Part shown: positions 52,018-60,414 of the stretch, one piece after another
Numbering within the stretch: the stretch's first letter is position 1
How the letters are laid out: every line of letters begins with the position of its first letter
Source of the DNA: Fimbriimonas ginsengisoli
Lineage (GTDB): Bacteria; Armatimonadota; Fimbriimonadia; Fimbriimonadales; Fimbriimonadaceae
Direction: 5' to 3'
Assembly (NCBI GenBank): GCA_016179045.1
Contig: JACOSL010000004.1
Location: 1-64,000 of the forward strand
Length of the DNA stretch: 64,000 nt
Made by a program: the position numbers and the translations under genes
The notes under the pieces: model-generated
What the model was told of the DNA's origin: nothing
The model's database searches: none
The model's input: only the letters and a program-made list of their open reading frames with translations

Positions 52018-53781
52018 TCACTGCCCGGTCCCCGCGTTGCCGGCGGCGATGACGACGGGAGGCTCGCGCACGCCGCGCCGGTCGAGCGAGCGCCGCGCAT
52101 TCCGTAACCGCCTGATCAGCCACCGCTTCTGATGGGGAGCGGGCATGCGCTGCGCGAACGCCCTCTTGAACAAGGGCCAGAGGGCCTCCGTTTCGTGCGA
52201 GAGATCGAACACCATCACCCCTTGCGAGGAGGAGCACGCTGCTTGAAGGCAATCGGAGATGGCGGCCTGATCTCCACGAAACGGCAAGAGGTTGATGCCC
52301 GCATACACCCAGGCACGATCGCGGACCGTGCGGCTGGCTAGGGTCGCGGCCGATTCCACGGTCGCCCCGATCGGCGAGGCGCCAACCAGGGCGGCGGCGA
52401 TGGTCGGGGTTGTGTAATAGCATCCCGGGATGAGGAAATCGACGAGATCGCCCACTCCCGCTCGCCGATAGTCGTCGCTCATGAACCAGAAGCCCGCGTC
52501 GAAGTCGGAGGCGGCGTAGTTGACTCCTAGGGCGGGATATTCGCCGTACCACGCGCCGACGTACATCCCGAACTGCAATCGCGGCCTGGCCCGCAACGCC
52601 TCGGCCCGAGCCCGCCGCAGGTAATCACGCAAGCGCGTAGCGCGCCAGTCGATCCAGGCCTGGTAATACGGCCCCGGCTCCATCCCGTGGCCCAGGCTTG
52701 GCGTAACCGTCGCTTGGTACACGTCGTCCGGCCAGCGCAGCTTCTTCCCCACCCGTCGCTCGAACAAGGCACGCGTCGACTGGCTGAAATCGGCTCGTAG
52801 CCCAGCGTAGCGAAAGCGATCGTCGAAAAGCATTCCGTCGATGGCGTATCTCGAGGCCACCTCCCGCACGATCGATAGCTCATAGGCCTGCACGGCGGGG
52901 TCGTTCGGGTTGAGGAGCAATGGAAACTGCTCTTCGGGCCGGTGGGAGATGGGCACGAAAGCGGGCCTCGTCATTAACCGCATGCGCGTGCCGGGCCAAG
53001 CGTGCTCGCGCAAGAACGCGGCCGCGCGTCCTGAGCCTTGCACAACCAGCCCGCCTCGAGGCACGGTCGGCACGCCTCTCCCTCTCCCCCCCAGCTCAAA
53101 GCCGTCCACCACGTAGTGTCCGGCATTGAGCGTCACCGCAAACTCGCATGGCCCCGCCGGCGAGCGCAAGACGGCGAGCGAATCCTGCCCCTCGGCCGGG
53201 TAGTCGAGCGGATCGGCGAGCGGGTATTCGGCGTCGTCGACCGCCCGCAGTATTGGCACAGGCTCGTACAGAACGGTCTGCCACTCGGGGTGCGCGTAGC
53301 CCGGTCCCACCCGGAACAGGCTGTGCCCCTCGCTGAACGCGTTGAGGGACACGAAGAGGCTCAAATGGCGCCGATGGGCTTCTCGGGTCATTGCCGCGAG
53401 CGGATCGAAGCCTGTCGGCATCGTCTTGCCCCGCCACTCCTGGATCTGGGGCGCGATCTTGCTCGGATAGAGAGTCTGTCCCGAGATGGGCTTCACATCG
53501 AACACGATCGTGTTGAAGCCCGCATCGGCGATGTGCGCGGCGAGCGCCGAGATCTTGGCCTTTGAGTTCACCCGATCGAGGTTTGCAGTGCCGTCGATCC
53601 AAATCAGCCGCCCCTGGACGAGGAAGTTCTTAGCCCACTGGGTGGCGAGCGTTCGGCCCGTGGTGAGCCCATCGATCCGGACCGAAGGCAATCCGGGCAG
53701 GGGCGCCGCCCACACGAATCGGTCCTCGATCGGACGATGGCCTTGTAGCCCCAGCGAAGCGATCAGCAGAGGCGCGAACAT
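52018..53781 (-). CDS. Exported GHL10-like glycoside hydrolase
   Basis: 587 aa. Short N-terminal hydrophobic signal (MFAPLLIASLGLQG). TIM-barrel landmarks of the GHL10 (DUF187) family: RLIWIDGTANLDRVNSKAKI, AGFNTIVFDVKPISGQTLYP, YAIDGMLFDDRFRYAGL (catalytic-acid area) and LQFGMYVGAWYGEYPALG. A beta domain is inserted at about 190-290. It should cut a glycan outside the cytoplasm; substrate unknown. It starts 4 bases after the small Cys-rich gene stop. Confidence 0.85.
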   Translation of the reverse strand: MFAPLLIASLGLQGHRPIEDRFVWAAPLPGLPSVRIDGLTTGRTLATQWAKNFLVQGRLIWIDGTANLDRVNSKAKISALAAHIADAGFNTIVFDVKPISGQTLYPSKIAPQIQEWRGKTMPTGFDPLAAMTREAHRRHLSLFVSLNAFSEGHSLFRVGPGYAHPEWQTVLYEPVPILRAVDDAEYPLADPLDYPAEGQDSLAVLRSPAGPCEFAVTLNAGHYVVDGFELGGRGRGVPTVPRGGLVVQGSGRAAAFLREHAWPGTRMRLMTRPAFVPISHRPEEQFPLLLNPNDPAVQAYELSIVREVASRYAIDGMLFDDRFRYAGLRADFSQSTRALFERRVGKKLRWPDDVYQATVTPSLGHGMEPGPYYQAWIDWRATRLRDYLRRARAEALRARPRLQFGMYVGAWYGEYPALGVNYAASDFDAGFWFMSDDYRRAGVGDLVDFLIPGCYYTTPTIAAALVGASPIGATVESAATLASRTVRDRAWVYAGINLLPFRGDQAAISDCLQAACSSSQGVMVFDLSHETEALWPLFKRAFAQRMPAPHQKRWLIRRLRNARRSLDRRGVREPPVVIAAGNAGTGQ

Positions 53782-53785
53782 CGGG

Positions 53786-53995
53786 CTAGGGACCCTTTAC
53801 CGCGCCGCTCTCAGGCTGCATTTGCTGGCCGCGGCAGTTCACCAGCCGCTCCCGGTGGTCGTTGAACACGCAGATCGAGCGCAGACCGAGCACGTTCGCC
53901 ACGTTCACCGCCGTCTCCCAGTCGGGCGGGTTGACTTTGCCATCCCTGCATCGGGATGCCTCGCCATCGTATCGTGGACAATCGCGGCAGTACAC
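53786..53995 (-). CDS. Small Cys-rich protein, unknown
   Basis: 69 aa from GTG 53995. Cysteines at 3, 6, 16, 42 and 54 include a CxxC (MYCRDCPRYDG) that could bind metal. The amino-acid pattern (DWETAVNVANVLGLRSICVF) looks like a folded protein, and it is just 4 bases ahead of the GHL10 gene, so I take it as real. Function unknown. Confidence 0.6.
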   Translation of the reverse strand: MYCRDCPRYDGEASRCRDGKVNPPDWETAVNVANVLGLRSICVFNDHRERLVNCRGQQMQPESGAVKGP

Positions 53996-54017
53996 TCGGT
54001 CTTCTCACCCGCCAATC

Positions 54018-55040
54018 ATGGTTCTAGGAGCGCTTCTCGGGTTCGCCCTCGCCGGCACGGCACAGACACCGCCGGTCTCCATATCGTACTCGCAGGGCAG
54101 CTTTATCATCCGCTCAGGCCGCGAAATGGAAGTCGTTCCCGCAAAGCTGGAGACGCACCAGGCGCCCAAGGCGGTCGCCTTCCGGCGAAACAAGACTTAC
54201 GCGGTTTGGGATAGTCGGGGGCTCACCATCCGAGTGGGCTCGGTTGCCAAGAGCTTCCGGTTGCCCGAGCTGGCGGTATCGCCCCGGTTGTCGTCCCGCG
54301 AGCAGATCCTCGAAACGTTGAAGCTCGTCGAAGCGGGCAAGCGCACAAAGGAAGCCTCCGCCCTGTCGGGGGGCAAGCGCCTCGGCAACTGGGCCTACTT
54401 CCTCGCCCGGTGGGACGACACCTCCGGAAAGCCCTGGCTCGAGGCTCTGGCTCGAGTCTCGCTGATCGAATCCAAGCCTGCTTGGCGGTTAGTCGGAAAG
54501 TTCGAAGGCGTATCTCTCGGGCGAGGGAGTATCGACGACCGACTGTATACGCGCGCCGGGAGCTTGGTCGTTGTCGAGCGGTTGGGTGAGGCGTGGGGGG
54601 AGGCGAGCTATTCGCCGACGCTCGGTGCCTTTGGATTCCGGCCGATGGGCAAGGGCCTAGAAGCATTTATGCCGCAAGCGGAGGGAAGAGGGCTATTCGT
54701 CGAGCGAACTGGATATGGGTCGCAGATCGGGGGTGAGGCCGACGGCGGCTCCGGCAGCCGCCACGAACTGATTGAAACCCACGCCAAGATCGAATTCGTT
54801 GACACGCGCCGCCCAATTTTCGCAATTCTCGGCGGGCGTGAGCTGAGAAATGCGGAAACCGGCGCGGCCTACGTCTTGCCCGAGGGCGCGGGCGTTCGCC
54901 GGTGCCGGCGAGGGGTTATCGTTTGGAGCCCGGTCGCCAACCCGACTCATGCCGAGGTCCTTGAACCCGAGCGCTGGTCGGTGCTCGCCACATGGACTCA
55001 GGCGGCGCGCTTGGCAGGCGTGCCGATCGGCCGCAATTGA
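54018..55040 (+). CDS. Exported protein of unknown function
   Basis: 340 aa from ATG 54018. Signal peptide (LGALLGFALAGTAQ). Beta-rich repeats of short strands (KAVAFRRNKTYAVWDSRGLT, RRPIFAILGGRELRNAETG). No family recognised. Its last 43 bases overlap the sigma-factor gene on the other strand. Confidence 0.65.
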   Translation: MVLGALLGFALAGTAQTPPVSISYSQGSFIIRSGREMEVVPAKLETHQAPKAVAFRRNKTYAVWDSRGLTIRVGSVAKSFRLPELAVSPRLSSREQILETLKLVEAGKRTKEASALSGGKRLGNWAYFLARWDDTSGKPWLEALARVSLIESKPAWRLVGKFEGVSLGRGSIDDRLYTRAGSLVVVERLGEAWGEASYSPTLGAFGFRPMGKGLEAFMPQAEGRGLFVERTGYGSQIGGEADGGSGSRHELIETHAKIEFVDTRRPIFAILGGRELRNAETGAAYVLPEGAGVRRCRRGVIVWSPVANPTHAEVLEPERWSVLATWTQAARLAGVPIGRN

Positions 55041-56269
55041 GCGGCCTCGACCATCTCGTGCGCAGTTCTGGCGTCAACTGGGTAGAACGACTGGCCGATT
55101 TCAAGGAGGATGCCGTCGCCCGAAAAGCGCCCCGACATCCACCTTTCGCTCTTGCTGATCAGCCGTTGCCGTACCAACTCGACGTTCGCAGTCGTTGACG
55201 GAAGGATGATCGCGAAGCCCGTCTCGCCGTATCGAGACACCGCGTCGAGGCGCCGCACGTTGTCTTTGAGGAACTCGGCCGCGTCGGCGAGAAACTCCTG
55301 CACGCTCTGCTCGCCGTAGAATTTCTGCATCCGGTCGAGCCCCGAAAAGCGCAGCATCACGAGTGCGACTCCGGAGCCATCGCTTGAGGCGCGGTGCAGC
55401 TCCTCACGCAGTCGCGCGTGGAAGTAGCCTTCGGTGTAGCTTCCGGTAGCGGTGTCGATCACGTCGTAGTCGACCGAGCTGACCTGCCGTCGCAAAAGCC
55501 GATCCTTCTCTTCCTCGGCCGTTAGGATTTTGCGGAGCTTGGTGAGCGACTGTCTTAGGATGTGGGAAACGTAGTTGCATGAGATGCCTAGCTTCGCCGC
55601 GATCTCGGTTTGGTTCATCGCGTCGAAGTGGAAGTGCATGAGAACCTGGCGCTCAAGGTCACGAAGTTGTTTGAGCGCCTGTTCGAGGAGCACCCGGTCT
55701 TCGACCGTCAGCTGCTCAGGGCAGAAGGCGGCGGCGTCGAGCTTGTCCACTTCGCCCATTTCGTCCTCGCCCGGGACGGGCGCATCAAGCGAGGCCACCT
55801 TGAGGGTTTCCTGGGTCTGGAAGATTTCTTGTACCGAGGACTCGCTGATTCCAAGGTCATCGGCTACTTCGCGCGAGGTCGGAGCCCGGCCCAGGGTTTG
55901 CTGAAGGGCGCTCGTGGCGCGGCCAACTTTATGGCGTAGCTCTTGCAACCAGGCGGGATGCCGAATCGTCTGTGCGCGGTCGCGCAGGTAGTGCTTGATC
56001 TCGCCAGCCACTAGGTAAGTGGCGTATGTGTTGAAGCGCACCCCCGCGTTCGGGTCGAACTTCGTCAGGGCGTTCAGGAGGCCGATGAAGCCCACCTGCA
56101 CGAGGTCCTCGAACGGTTCGATGCCGCTGAATTTGCGCGCCGTCCGTTCCACGAGGCTGGCGTATTGGACGATGATCACGTCCTTCAGGTCTGGGCGCGG
56201 ATCGTCCAGGTATCTGAGCACCAGGCTTTCCGCGTCCTGGTGCAGATTCCAATTCTCCGGTGTGCTCAC
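54998..56269 (-). CDS. SigB/F-type sigma factor fused to a degenerate GGDEF domain
   Basis: 423 aa, GTG start. Residues ~28-105: sigma region 2 (FEDLVQVGFIGLLNALTKFD, FNTYATYLVAGEIKHYLRDR). ~108-165: region 3. ~195-250: region 4 with HTH (MNQTEIAAKLGISCNYVSHI). ~265-405: GGDEF fold (DVIDTATGSYTEGYFHARL, SGVALVMLRFSGLDRMQKFY). The signature is GETGF at 348-352 rather than GG(D/E)EF, so synthesis of c-di-GMP is unlikely. The inhibitory-site motif RxxD (R339-D342) is kept at the canonical five-residue distance. Together this suggests a c-di-GMP-binding sigma factor. It follows pilC on the same strand. Confidence 0.88.
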   Translation of the reverse strand: MSTPENWNLHQDAESLVLRYLDDPRPDLKDVIIVQYASLVERTARKFSGIEPFEDLVQVGFIGLLNALTKFDPNAGVRFNTYATYLVAGEIKHYLRDRAQTIRHPAWLQELRHKVGRATSALQQTLGRAPTSREVADDLGISESSVQEIFQTQETLKVASLDAPVPGEDEMGEVDKLDAAAFCPEQLTVEDRVLLEQALKQLRDLERQVLMHFHFDAMNQTEIAAKLGISCNYVSHILRQSLTKLRKILTAEEEKDRLLRRQVSSVDYDVIDTATGSYTEGYFHARLREELHRASSDGSGVALVMLRFSGLDRMQKFYGEQSVQEFLADAAEFLKDNVRRLDAVSRYGETGFAIILPSTTANVELVRQRLISKSERWMSGRFSGDGILLEIGQSFYPVDARTAHEMVEAAQLRPIGTPAKRAA

Positions 56270-56288
56270 TCCGTTGATTCCCCTTAAG

Positions 56289-56378
56289 GGCTGGCGTTCC
56301 GTGCCAGCCTCCCTTCGGCGCTTCCGTTCCGTAGAAGCGCCTCGCTAAACTCTCGGGCGCGGCCCCTCCGGCCGCGCC
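56289..56378 (-). promoter_or_regulatory. Three consecutive hairpins between pilC and the sigma-GGDEF gene
   Basis: Stems GGCTGGC/GCCAGCC (56289-56295, 56303-56309), GGCGCTTC/GAAGCGCC (56317-56324, 56334-56341) and GGCGCGGCC/GGCCGCGCC (56356-56364, 56370-56378). The first two loops share GTTCCGT, that is ACGGAAC in the mRNA. No T run follows, so these are not clear terminators. Confidence 0.7.
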
Positions 56379-56381
56379 AAC

Positions 56382-57587
56382 CTACTTGATGCTCGATACG
56401 AGCTTGAATATCGGCGTCATGATCGAGATCGCGATGAATCCCACGACAACACCCATGAAGATGATCAGCATCGGTTCGATCAGGGAGGTCAATCCTTTGA
56501 CCGTCGCCTCGACTTCGGTGTCGTAGAATTCGGCAACCTTCACCAACATTTCGGGAAGGCGGCCAGATTCCTCGCCTACGTCGATCATGCACGTGACCAT
56601 GGTGGGAAACAGACCGGACTCCTGCAGCGGCACCGAGAGCTTTTGCCCCTCTCGAATGCTCATCCGAGTTTGCTCGATAGCCTCGGCGAGCACCACGTTT
56701 CCGAGCGTCTCGCCCACGATCTCCAGGCTCCTCATCATGGGTACGCCCGAACTGATCAAGGTGCCGAATGTTCGCGAGAAGCGCGCCACGCTCATCTTAA
56801 GCGAGAGCTCTCCCGCGATCGGCACCCTCAGCTTGAACGAGTCGAATTGGTAGCGCCCTTGGGGAGTCTTGATCCAGACCTTCAATGCGAAGAAGGCGCC
56901 GACCATGCCGACGATGATCAGCCACCAATAGGCGGCCATGAAGTCACCGAGCGCGAACAGGCCGGCGGTGATCGGTGGCAGCTCGACGTCCATGCCCGTG
57001 AAGATGTCCTTGAATTTAGGCAAGACGAAGCTGAACAGGGCAAACAGCATTATCTGCGAGAAAATAAGCACGAGGACCGGATAGGTCATCGCACCCTTGA
57101 TCTTTCCCCGAACTTCGGCTTCGTATTCGAGGAAGCCGGCAAGCCGGTCGAGAATCTGGTCGAGGATGCCTCCCAGTTCGGCGGCGCGGATCATGTTTAC
57201 GTACAGTTTGTTGAAAACGGTCGGGTGCTTGAGCATCGCGTCGTTGAGCGAGAGACCACCCTTGACGTCGATCATCACCTGCTCGAGAACTTGCCTGAAC
57301 AAGGGGTCCTTCGCTTGACCGACGAGGATTTCGAGGCAGCGAAGGATCGGGATGCCGGCGTCGATCATTGTGGCGAACTGGCGCGAGAAGACGACGAGCG
57401 CCTTAAGTTTGATCTTCTTGGGTCCGAGCGCGCGGTTCTTCGACTTGCCGCGAACCTCCCGAATGTCGGTGCAATGCATCGACTGGTCTCGGAGCTTGCC
57501 GAGAACGAGTTGTTCGCTATCGGCTTCGATCGTCGCGCGTACGGTGCGCCCGGAGGCGTCGATAGCGGTATAGGCGTAAAACGGCAT
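56382..57587 (-). CDS. pilC: Type IV pilus inner-membrane protein PilC
   Basis: 401 aa from ATG 57587. Two GspF domains (about 68-190 and 270-392), each with membrane helices: FSRQFATMIDAGIPILRCLE, IRAAELGGILDQILDRLAGF, then FSRTFGTLISSGVPMMRSLE and IDVGEESGRLPEMLVKVAEF. PilC is the platform that passes force from the PilB/PilT motors to the pilus base. Far from the pilMNOPQ operon and without pilB/pilT beside it here. GspF is the alternative, but the pil genes in the window favour PilC. Confidence 0.9.
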   Translation of the reverse strand: MPFYAYTAIDASGRTVRATIEADSEQLVLGKLRDQSMHCTDIREVRGKSKNRALGPKKIKLKALVVFSRQFATMIDAGIPILRCLEILVGQAKDPLFRQVLEQVMIDVKGGLSLNDAMLKHPTVFNKLYVNMIRAAELGGILDQILDRLAGFLEYEAEVRGKIKGAMTYPVLVLIFSQIMLFALFSFVLPKFKDIFTGMDVELPPITAGLFALGDFMAAYWWLIIVGMVGAFFALKVWIKTPQGRYQFDSFKLRVPIAGELSLKMSVARFSRTFGTLISSGVPMMRSLEIVGETLGNVVLAEAIEQTRMSIREGQKLSVPLQESGLFPTMVTCMIDVGEESGRLPEMLVKVAEFYDTEVEATVKGLTSLIEPMLIIFMGVVVGFIAISIMTPIFKLVSSIK

Positions 57588-57768
57588 CCGTGTCTTGCTC
57601 CCTTGTCGCAGGGCTCGGCCCATCCTTGGCCGCACCCACCAATAGGGATTCTCGGCTCAGGCGTTTAGGAATCCAACGAGCTTTCCCAGGTTTTTTGCGA
57701 AGAGGCGCTAGGTCTTTGGGTTGGAGCCGCTGACGGCGACCTGCCGGTACGCTGTCCAACGTTAGGAG

Positions 57769-58356
57769 ATGTTTCGCAAGTCTCGAACCGGAATGGTCGA
57801 TGAGGAACTCGGTCGGGCCGACGACGACCTATATTTGCCCGAGGGCGATTCCGTGCCGGAGGGGCCGCCACCGTCGCACCTGGTCGAGGCGGGGACGATC
57901 GCTGCGGTCTTGCTAGCGCTGTTTGCCGCCGACCGGGCGATAGAATTGGCGAGTCACGAGAGGTCGCGCCTAGTCCTTAAGTCGGTCAAGGGCATCGTGC
58001 TCTACGATCTCCGGCCCGCGCTGGCGATTCTGGCCATCCTGTTCTTCGTGTTGCTTCTTCTTGCGCCCCGATTTTCGCGCATCGTCGCGCCACCCGGCCC
58101 ATGGCGGATGGTGAGGCTCGTCATCGGCTCCATCGGGCTGTGGCTGATCCTCGGAGCAGTCATACCGGCTGTCCTGGCGTTTCAAGGCAAGCCGCCAATT
58201 GGATCGCTTGCCCCTTTGGCCGATTTAGTCGAGCCCGAAACAGCCGCCTGGTGGCCGCTGTCGATGGGGGTCGTGCTGCTCGTCATTGCCCGCTGGACCG
58301 CCTACTTGCGATTGCGCCCGGTGGAGGAGCCGGGCGGAGATCAGGGCTGGACATAG
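57769..58356 (+). CDS. Multi-pass membrane protein, unknown
   Basis: 195 aa, three or four membrane segments (about 42-60, 80-100, 112-135, 160-178) after an acidic N-terminus (EELGRADDDLYLPEGD). No family recognised. ATG 57769 follows AGGAG directly; ATG 57793 may be the real start. The 3' end overlaps the deacetylase stop by 16 bases. Confidence 0.6.
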   Translation: MFRKSRTGMVDEELGRADDDLYLPEGDSVPEGPPPSHLVEAGTIAAVLLALFAADRAIELASHERSRLVLKSVKGIVLYDLRPALAILAILFFVLLLLAPRFSRIVAPPGPWRMVRLVIGSIGLWLILGAVIPAVLAFQGKPPIGSLAPLADLVEPETAAWWPLSMGVVLLVIARWTAYLRLRPVEEPGGDQGWT

Positions 58357-59231
58357 GGCTTAACCTTGCCCGCTTCAACTTGATCGAGCCAGTCCGTGAT
58401 GCCGTTTTCGCCCTCAATGCCTTGTATTCGCGGAATCCGGGTTCTGTCGAACGCCGGATCGCCGGCAGGCCGCGAGGGCCCCGCGCCTACGAGCACCACG
58501 GCTGGAATCTCGACCTTGCCCCCCTTCCATTGAAAGCCCCTAAGCAAGCTTTTATCGCGTGGTGACATGCCGTAGGGCAGCGCAAGCGGGGCAATGCCCG
58601 TGCCCAGCCGCGCCAAGATCTGGGCGCCTCCGCCGATCTCCGCCTTGACCTCGTCGTCGCTGAGCCGGTCGAGCCGCCGGTGGGTCATCGTGTGATTGCC
58701 CAGTTCGCAGCCCCAACTTCTGAGCAACGCGACTTTATTGGAAACGAGCGAGCGTTGACCCCAAAGGTTTGGCAGCACGAAGAAGGTCGCCCGAACCGGA
58801 AAATCGGGATGGTGCGTCGCGAAAGCTTGCCAAACGCCGACCGCGCATTCGGGGTCAACACTGCCGTCGGGCAGAATTTGAAACTGACTCGGATGGGCGT
58901 CGTCGAAAGTGATGGCAACCGGCGAAGCGCCCGCGGCGAGGGGCATTTTCCCCGCAATAAACTGCCCGATCGTGATGGGGCGGAACCCCATCTTGTAAAG
59001 TCTCTCCAGATCGCCGCGAAAGCGCGCGATCGAGCGATCCCACCGAGCCTCTTGCGCAGCTATCTTGTGGTACTCGATCACGAACACCCCGCCGTGCAGG
59101 TTGCCGGGGCGGTTGCTCACGCGCGCCAGTACGGGCGTCGTTCTGGCTGCAGTCGTAGCGGACGGCGGGGCTTTACGGGCGCATCCGGCCGTCAGCACCG
59201 CAGCAACAACCAGGGCCGAGCTAACTCGCAT
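58341..59231 (-). CDS. Polysaccharide deacetylase lipoprotein
   Basis: 296 aa. Lipobox VVAAVLTAGCARK, then the NodB fold: AITFDDAHPSQ (catalytic base and metal Asp), RATFFVLPNLWGQ, and GNHTMTHRRLDRLSDDE (metal His pair). It removes acetyl groups from a glycan at the cell surface. Divergent from the DUF4015 gene with only 9 bases between the start codons. Confidence 0.87.
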   Translation of the reverse strand: MRVSSALVVAAVLTAGCARKAPPSATTAARTTPVLARVSNRPGNLHGGVFVIEYHKIAAQEARWDRSIARFRGDLERLYKMGFRPITIGQFIAGKMPLAAGASPVAITFDDAHPSQFQILPDGSVDPECAVGVWQAFATHHPDFPVRATFFVLPNLWGQRSLVSNKVALLRSWGCELGNHTMTHRRLDRLSDDEVKAEIGGGAQILARLGTGIAPLALPYGMSPRDKSLLRGFQWKGGKVEIPAVVLVGAGPSRPAGDPAFDRTRIPRIQGIEGENGITDWLDQVEAGKVKPYVQP

Positions 59232-59240
59232 CGCGCCTGG

Positions 59241-60404
59241 ATTATCCTCGCTCTCACGCTCGTTCCGCTTGGTCTAGGCTGCCGTGGCGGGGCCCCGCCG
59301 GACGCCGCTCGTCCCTCGCCCAAGATCCTTGCTAAGGCAGCGCCCCCGGCGGAAAGCCGCATCATTTTCACCCGCCCTGAGCATGTGCGCGGCATCTATC
59401 TCACCGCATGGTCGGCGGGCAGCGCGCGAAAAATGACCAATACGCTCGCGATGTTGCAGCGCACCGGCCTAAACACGGTCGTGATCGACGTGCGCGATGC
59501 AGGGTTCGTTTACATGAAGACGGGAATCAAGCTCGCCGACGAGAGCCACGCGACCCACAACGCGGTCGCCAAGCCTAAGGACCTGCTAGCACGCCTTGCG
59601 AAAGCGGGCGTGTACCCGATCGCGAGGATCGCGTGCTTTCGCGACCAGTTCGTGCCCAAGGCAAACCCCAAGCTGGCGGTGCTTGATCGCAGGGGCAAAG
59701 TGTGGAAGGACCGTTCGGGCCATAGCTGGCTCGATCCTTATTCCAAGACGAATTGGGACTATCTCGGACAGATCGTCGACTACGCGCTGGAGGTCGGCTT
59801 TCCGGAAATTCAACTCGATTACGTACGGTTTCCGAGCGAGGGCGACCCCGAGAATCAGGTGTTCCCGAGCCGCAGCGCCTACCCCGACCCCAAGGCGCGG
59901 CCCGAGGATGTTATAGCCGCCTTCGCGCAGGCTATCAAGGCGAAAGTGAAGGCTCGCGGCGGCGTGCTCTCGGCCGACGTGTTTGGGATCATCTCCAGCA
60001 CCCAAGATGATCAGGGCATAGGCCAGGAGCTCGAGAAGATCGCCGCCCCCTTCGATCTGATCTGCCCGATGGTGTATCCCTCACACTTTGCCAAGGGCGA
60101 GTACGGCATCGGCGATCCGAATGCGTCGCCCCACGCGATCGTGGTCAAGAGCCTGCTCGACTATCGCAAGCGCCTGCCGGGCAAGAAGATCAGGCCCTGG
60201 CTGCAGGATTTCTCGTTGGGACGGCGCTACGGGGCGAAGGAAGTGCGGGCGCAGATCGACGCGGCGGTGGAGGTGGGCTACAGCGAATTCCTTCTCTGGA
60301 ACGCGGGCAACGTCTACACCGAGGCCGCGCATGCCAAGCAGCCCGCCCTGACCGCGACCGCGGAGCACCCCAAACCTACGACCACACCAAAGACCGGCGC
60401 GTAA
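59241..60404 (+). CDS. DUF4015-type putative glycoside hydrolase, lipoprotein
   Basis: About 387 aa. TIM-barrel landmarks: VRGIYLTAWSAGSARKMTN, LNTVVIDVRDAGFVYMKTGI, FPEIQLDYVRFPSEGDPE, SADVFGIISSTQDDQGIGQ, DLICPMVYPSHFA. The N-terminus reads IILALTLVPLGLGCRG, a good lipobox, but no ATG, GTG or TTG exists in frame before it; I place the start at ATT 59241. GTG at about 59388 would lose the signal. The longer upstream frame is antisense to the deacetylase. A rare start codon or a sequence error is possible. Confidence 0.78.
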   Translation: MILALTLVPLGLGCRGGAPPDAARPSPKILAKAAPPAESRIIFTRPEHVRGIYLTAWSAGSARKMTNTLAMLQRTGLNTVVIDVRDAGFVYMKTGIKLADESHATHNAVAKPKDLLARLAKAGVYPIARIACFRDQFVPKANPKLAVLDRRGKVWKDRSGHSWLDPYSKTNWDYLGQIVDYALEVGFPEIQLDYVRFPSEGDPENQVFPSRSAYPDPKARPEDVIAAFAQAIKAKVKARGGVLSADVFGIISSTQDDQGIGQELEKIAAPFDLICPMVYPSHFAKGEYGIGDPNASPHAIVVKSLLDYRKRLPGKKIRPWLQDFSLGRRYGAKEVRAQIDAAVEVGYSEFLLWNAGNVYTEAAHAKQPALTATAEHPKPTTTPKTGA

Positions 60405-60414
60405 ACTGTCGCTC

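Noticed and set aside
58680-59240. Long N-terminal extension of the DUF4015 frame
   Set aside because: It is antisense to the polysaccharide deacetylase coding region, whose motifs are convincing, and has no domain.
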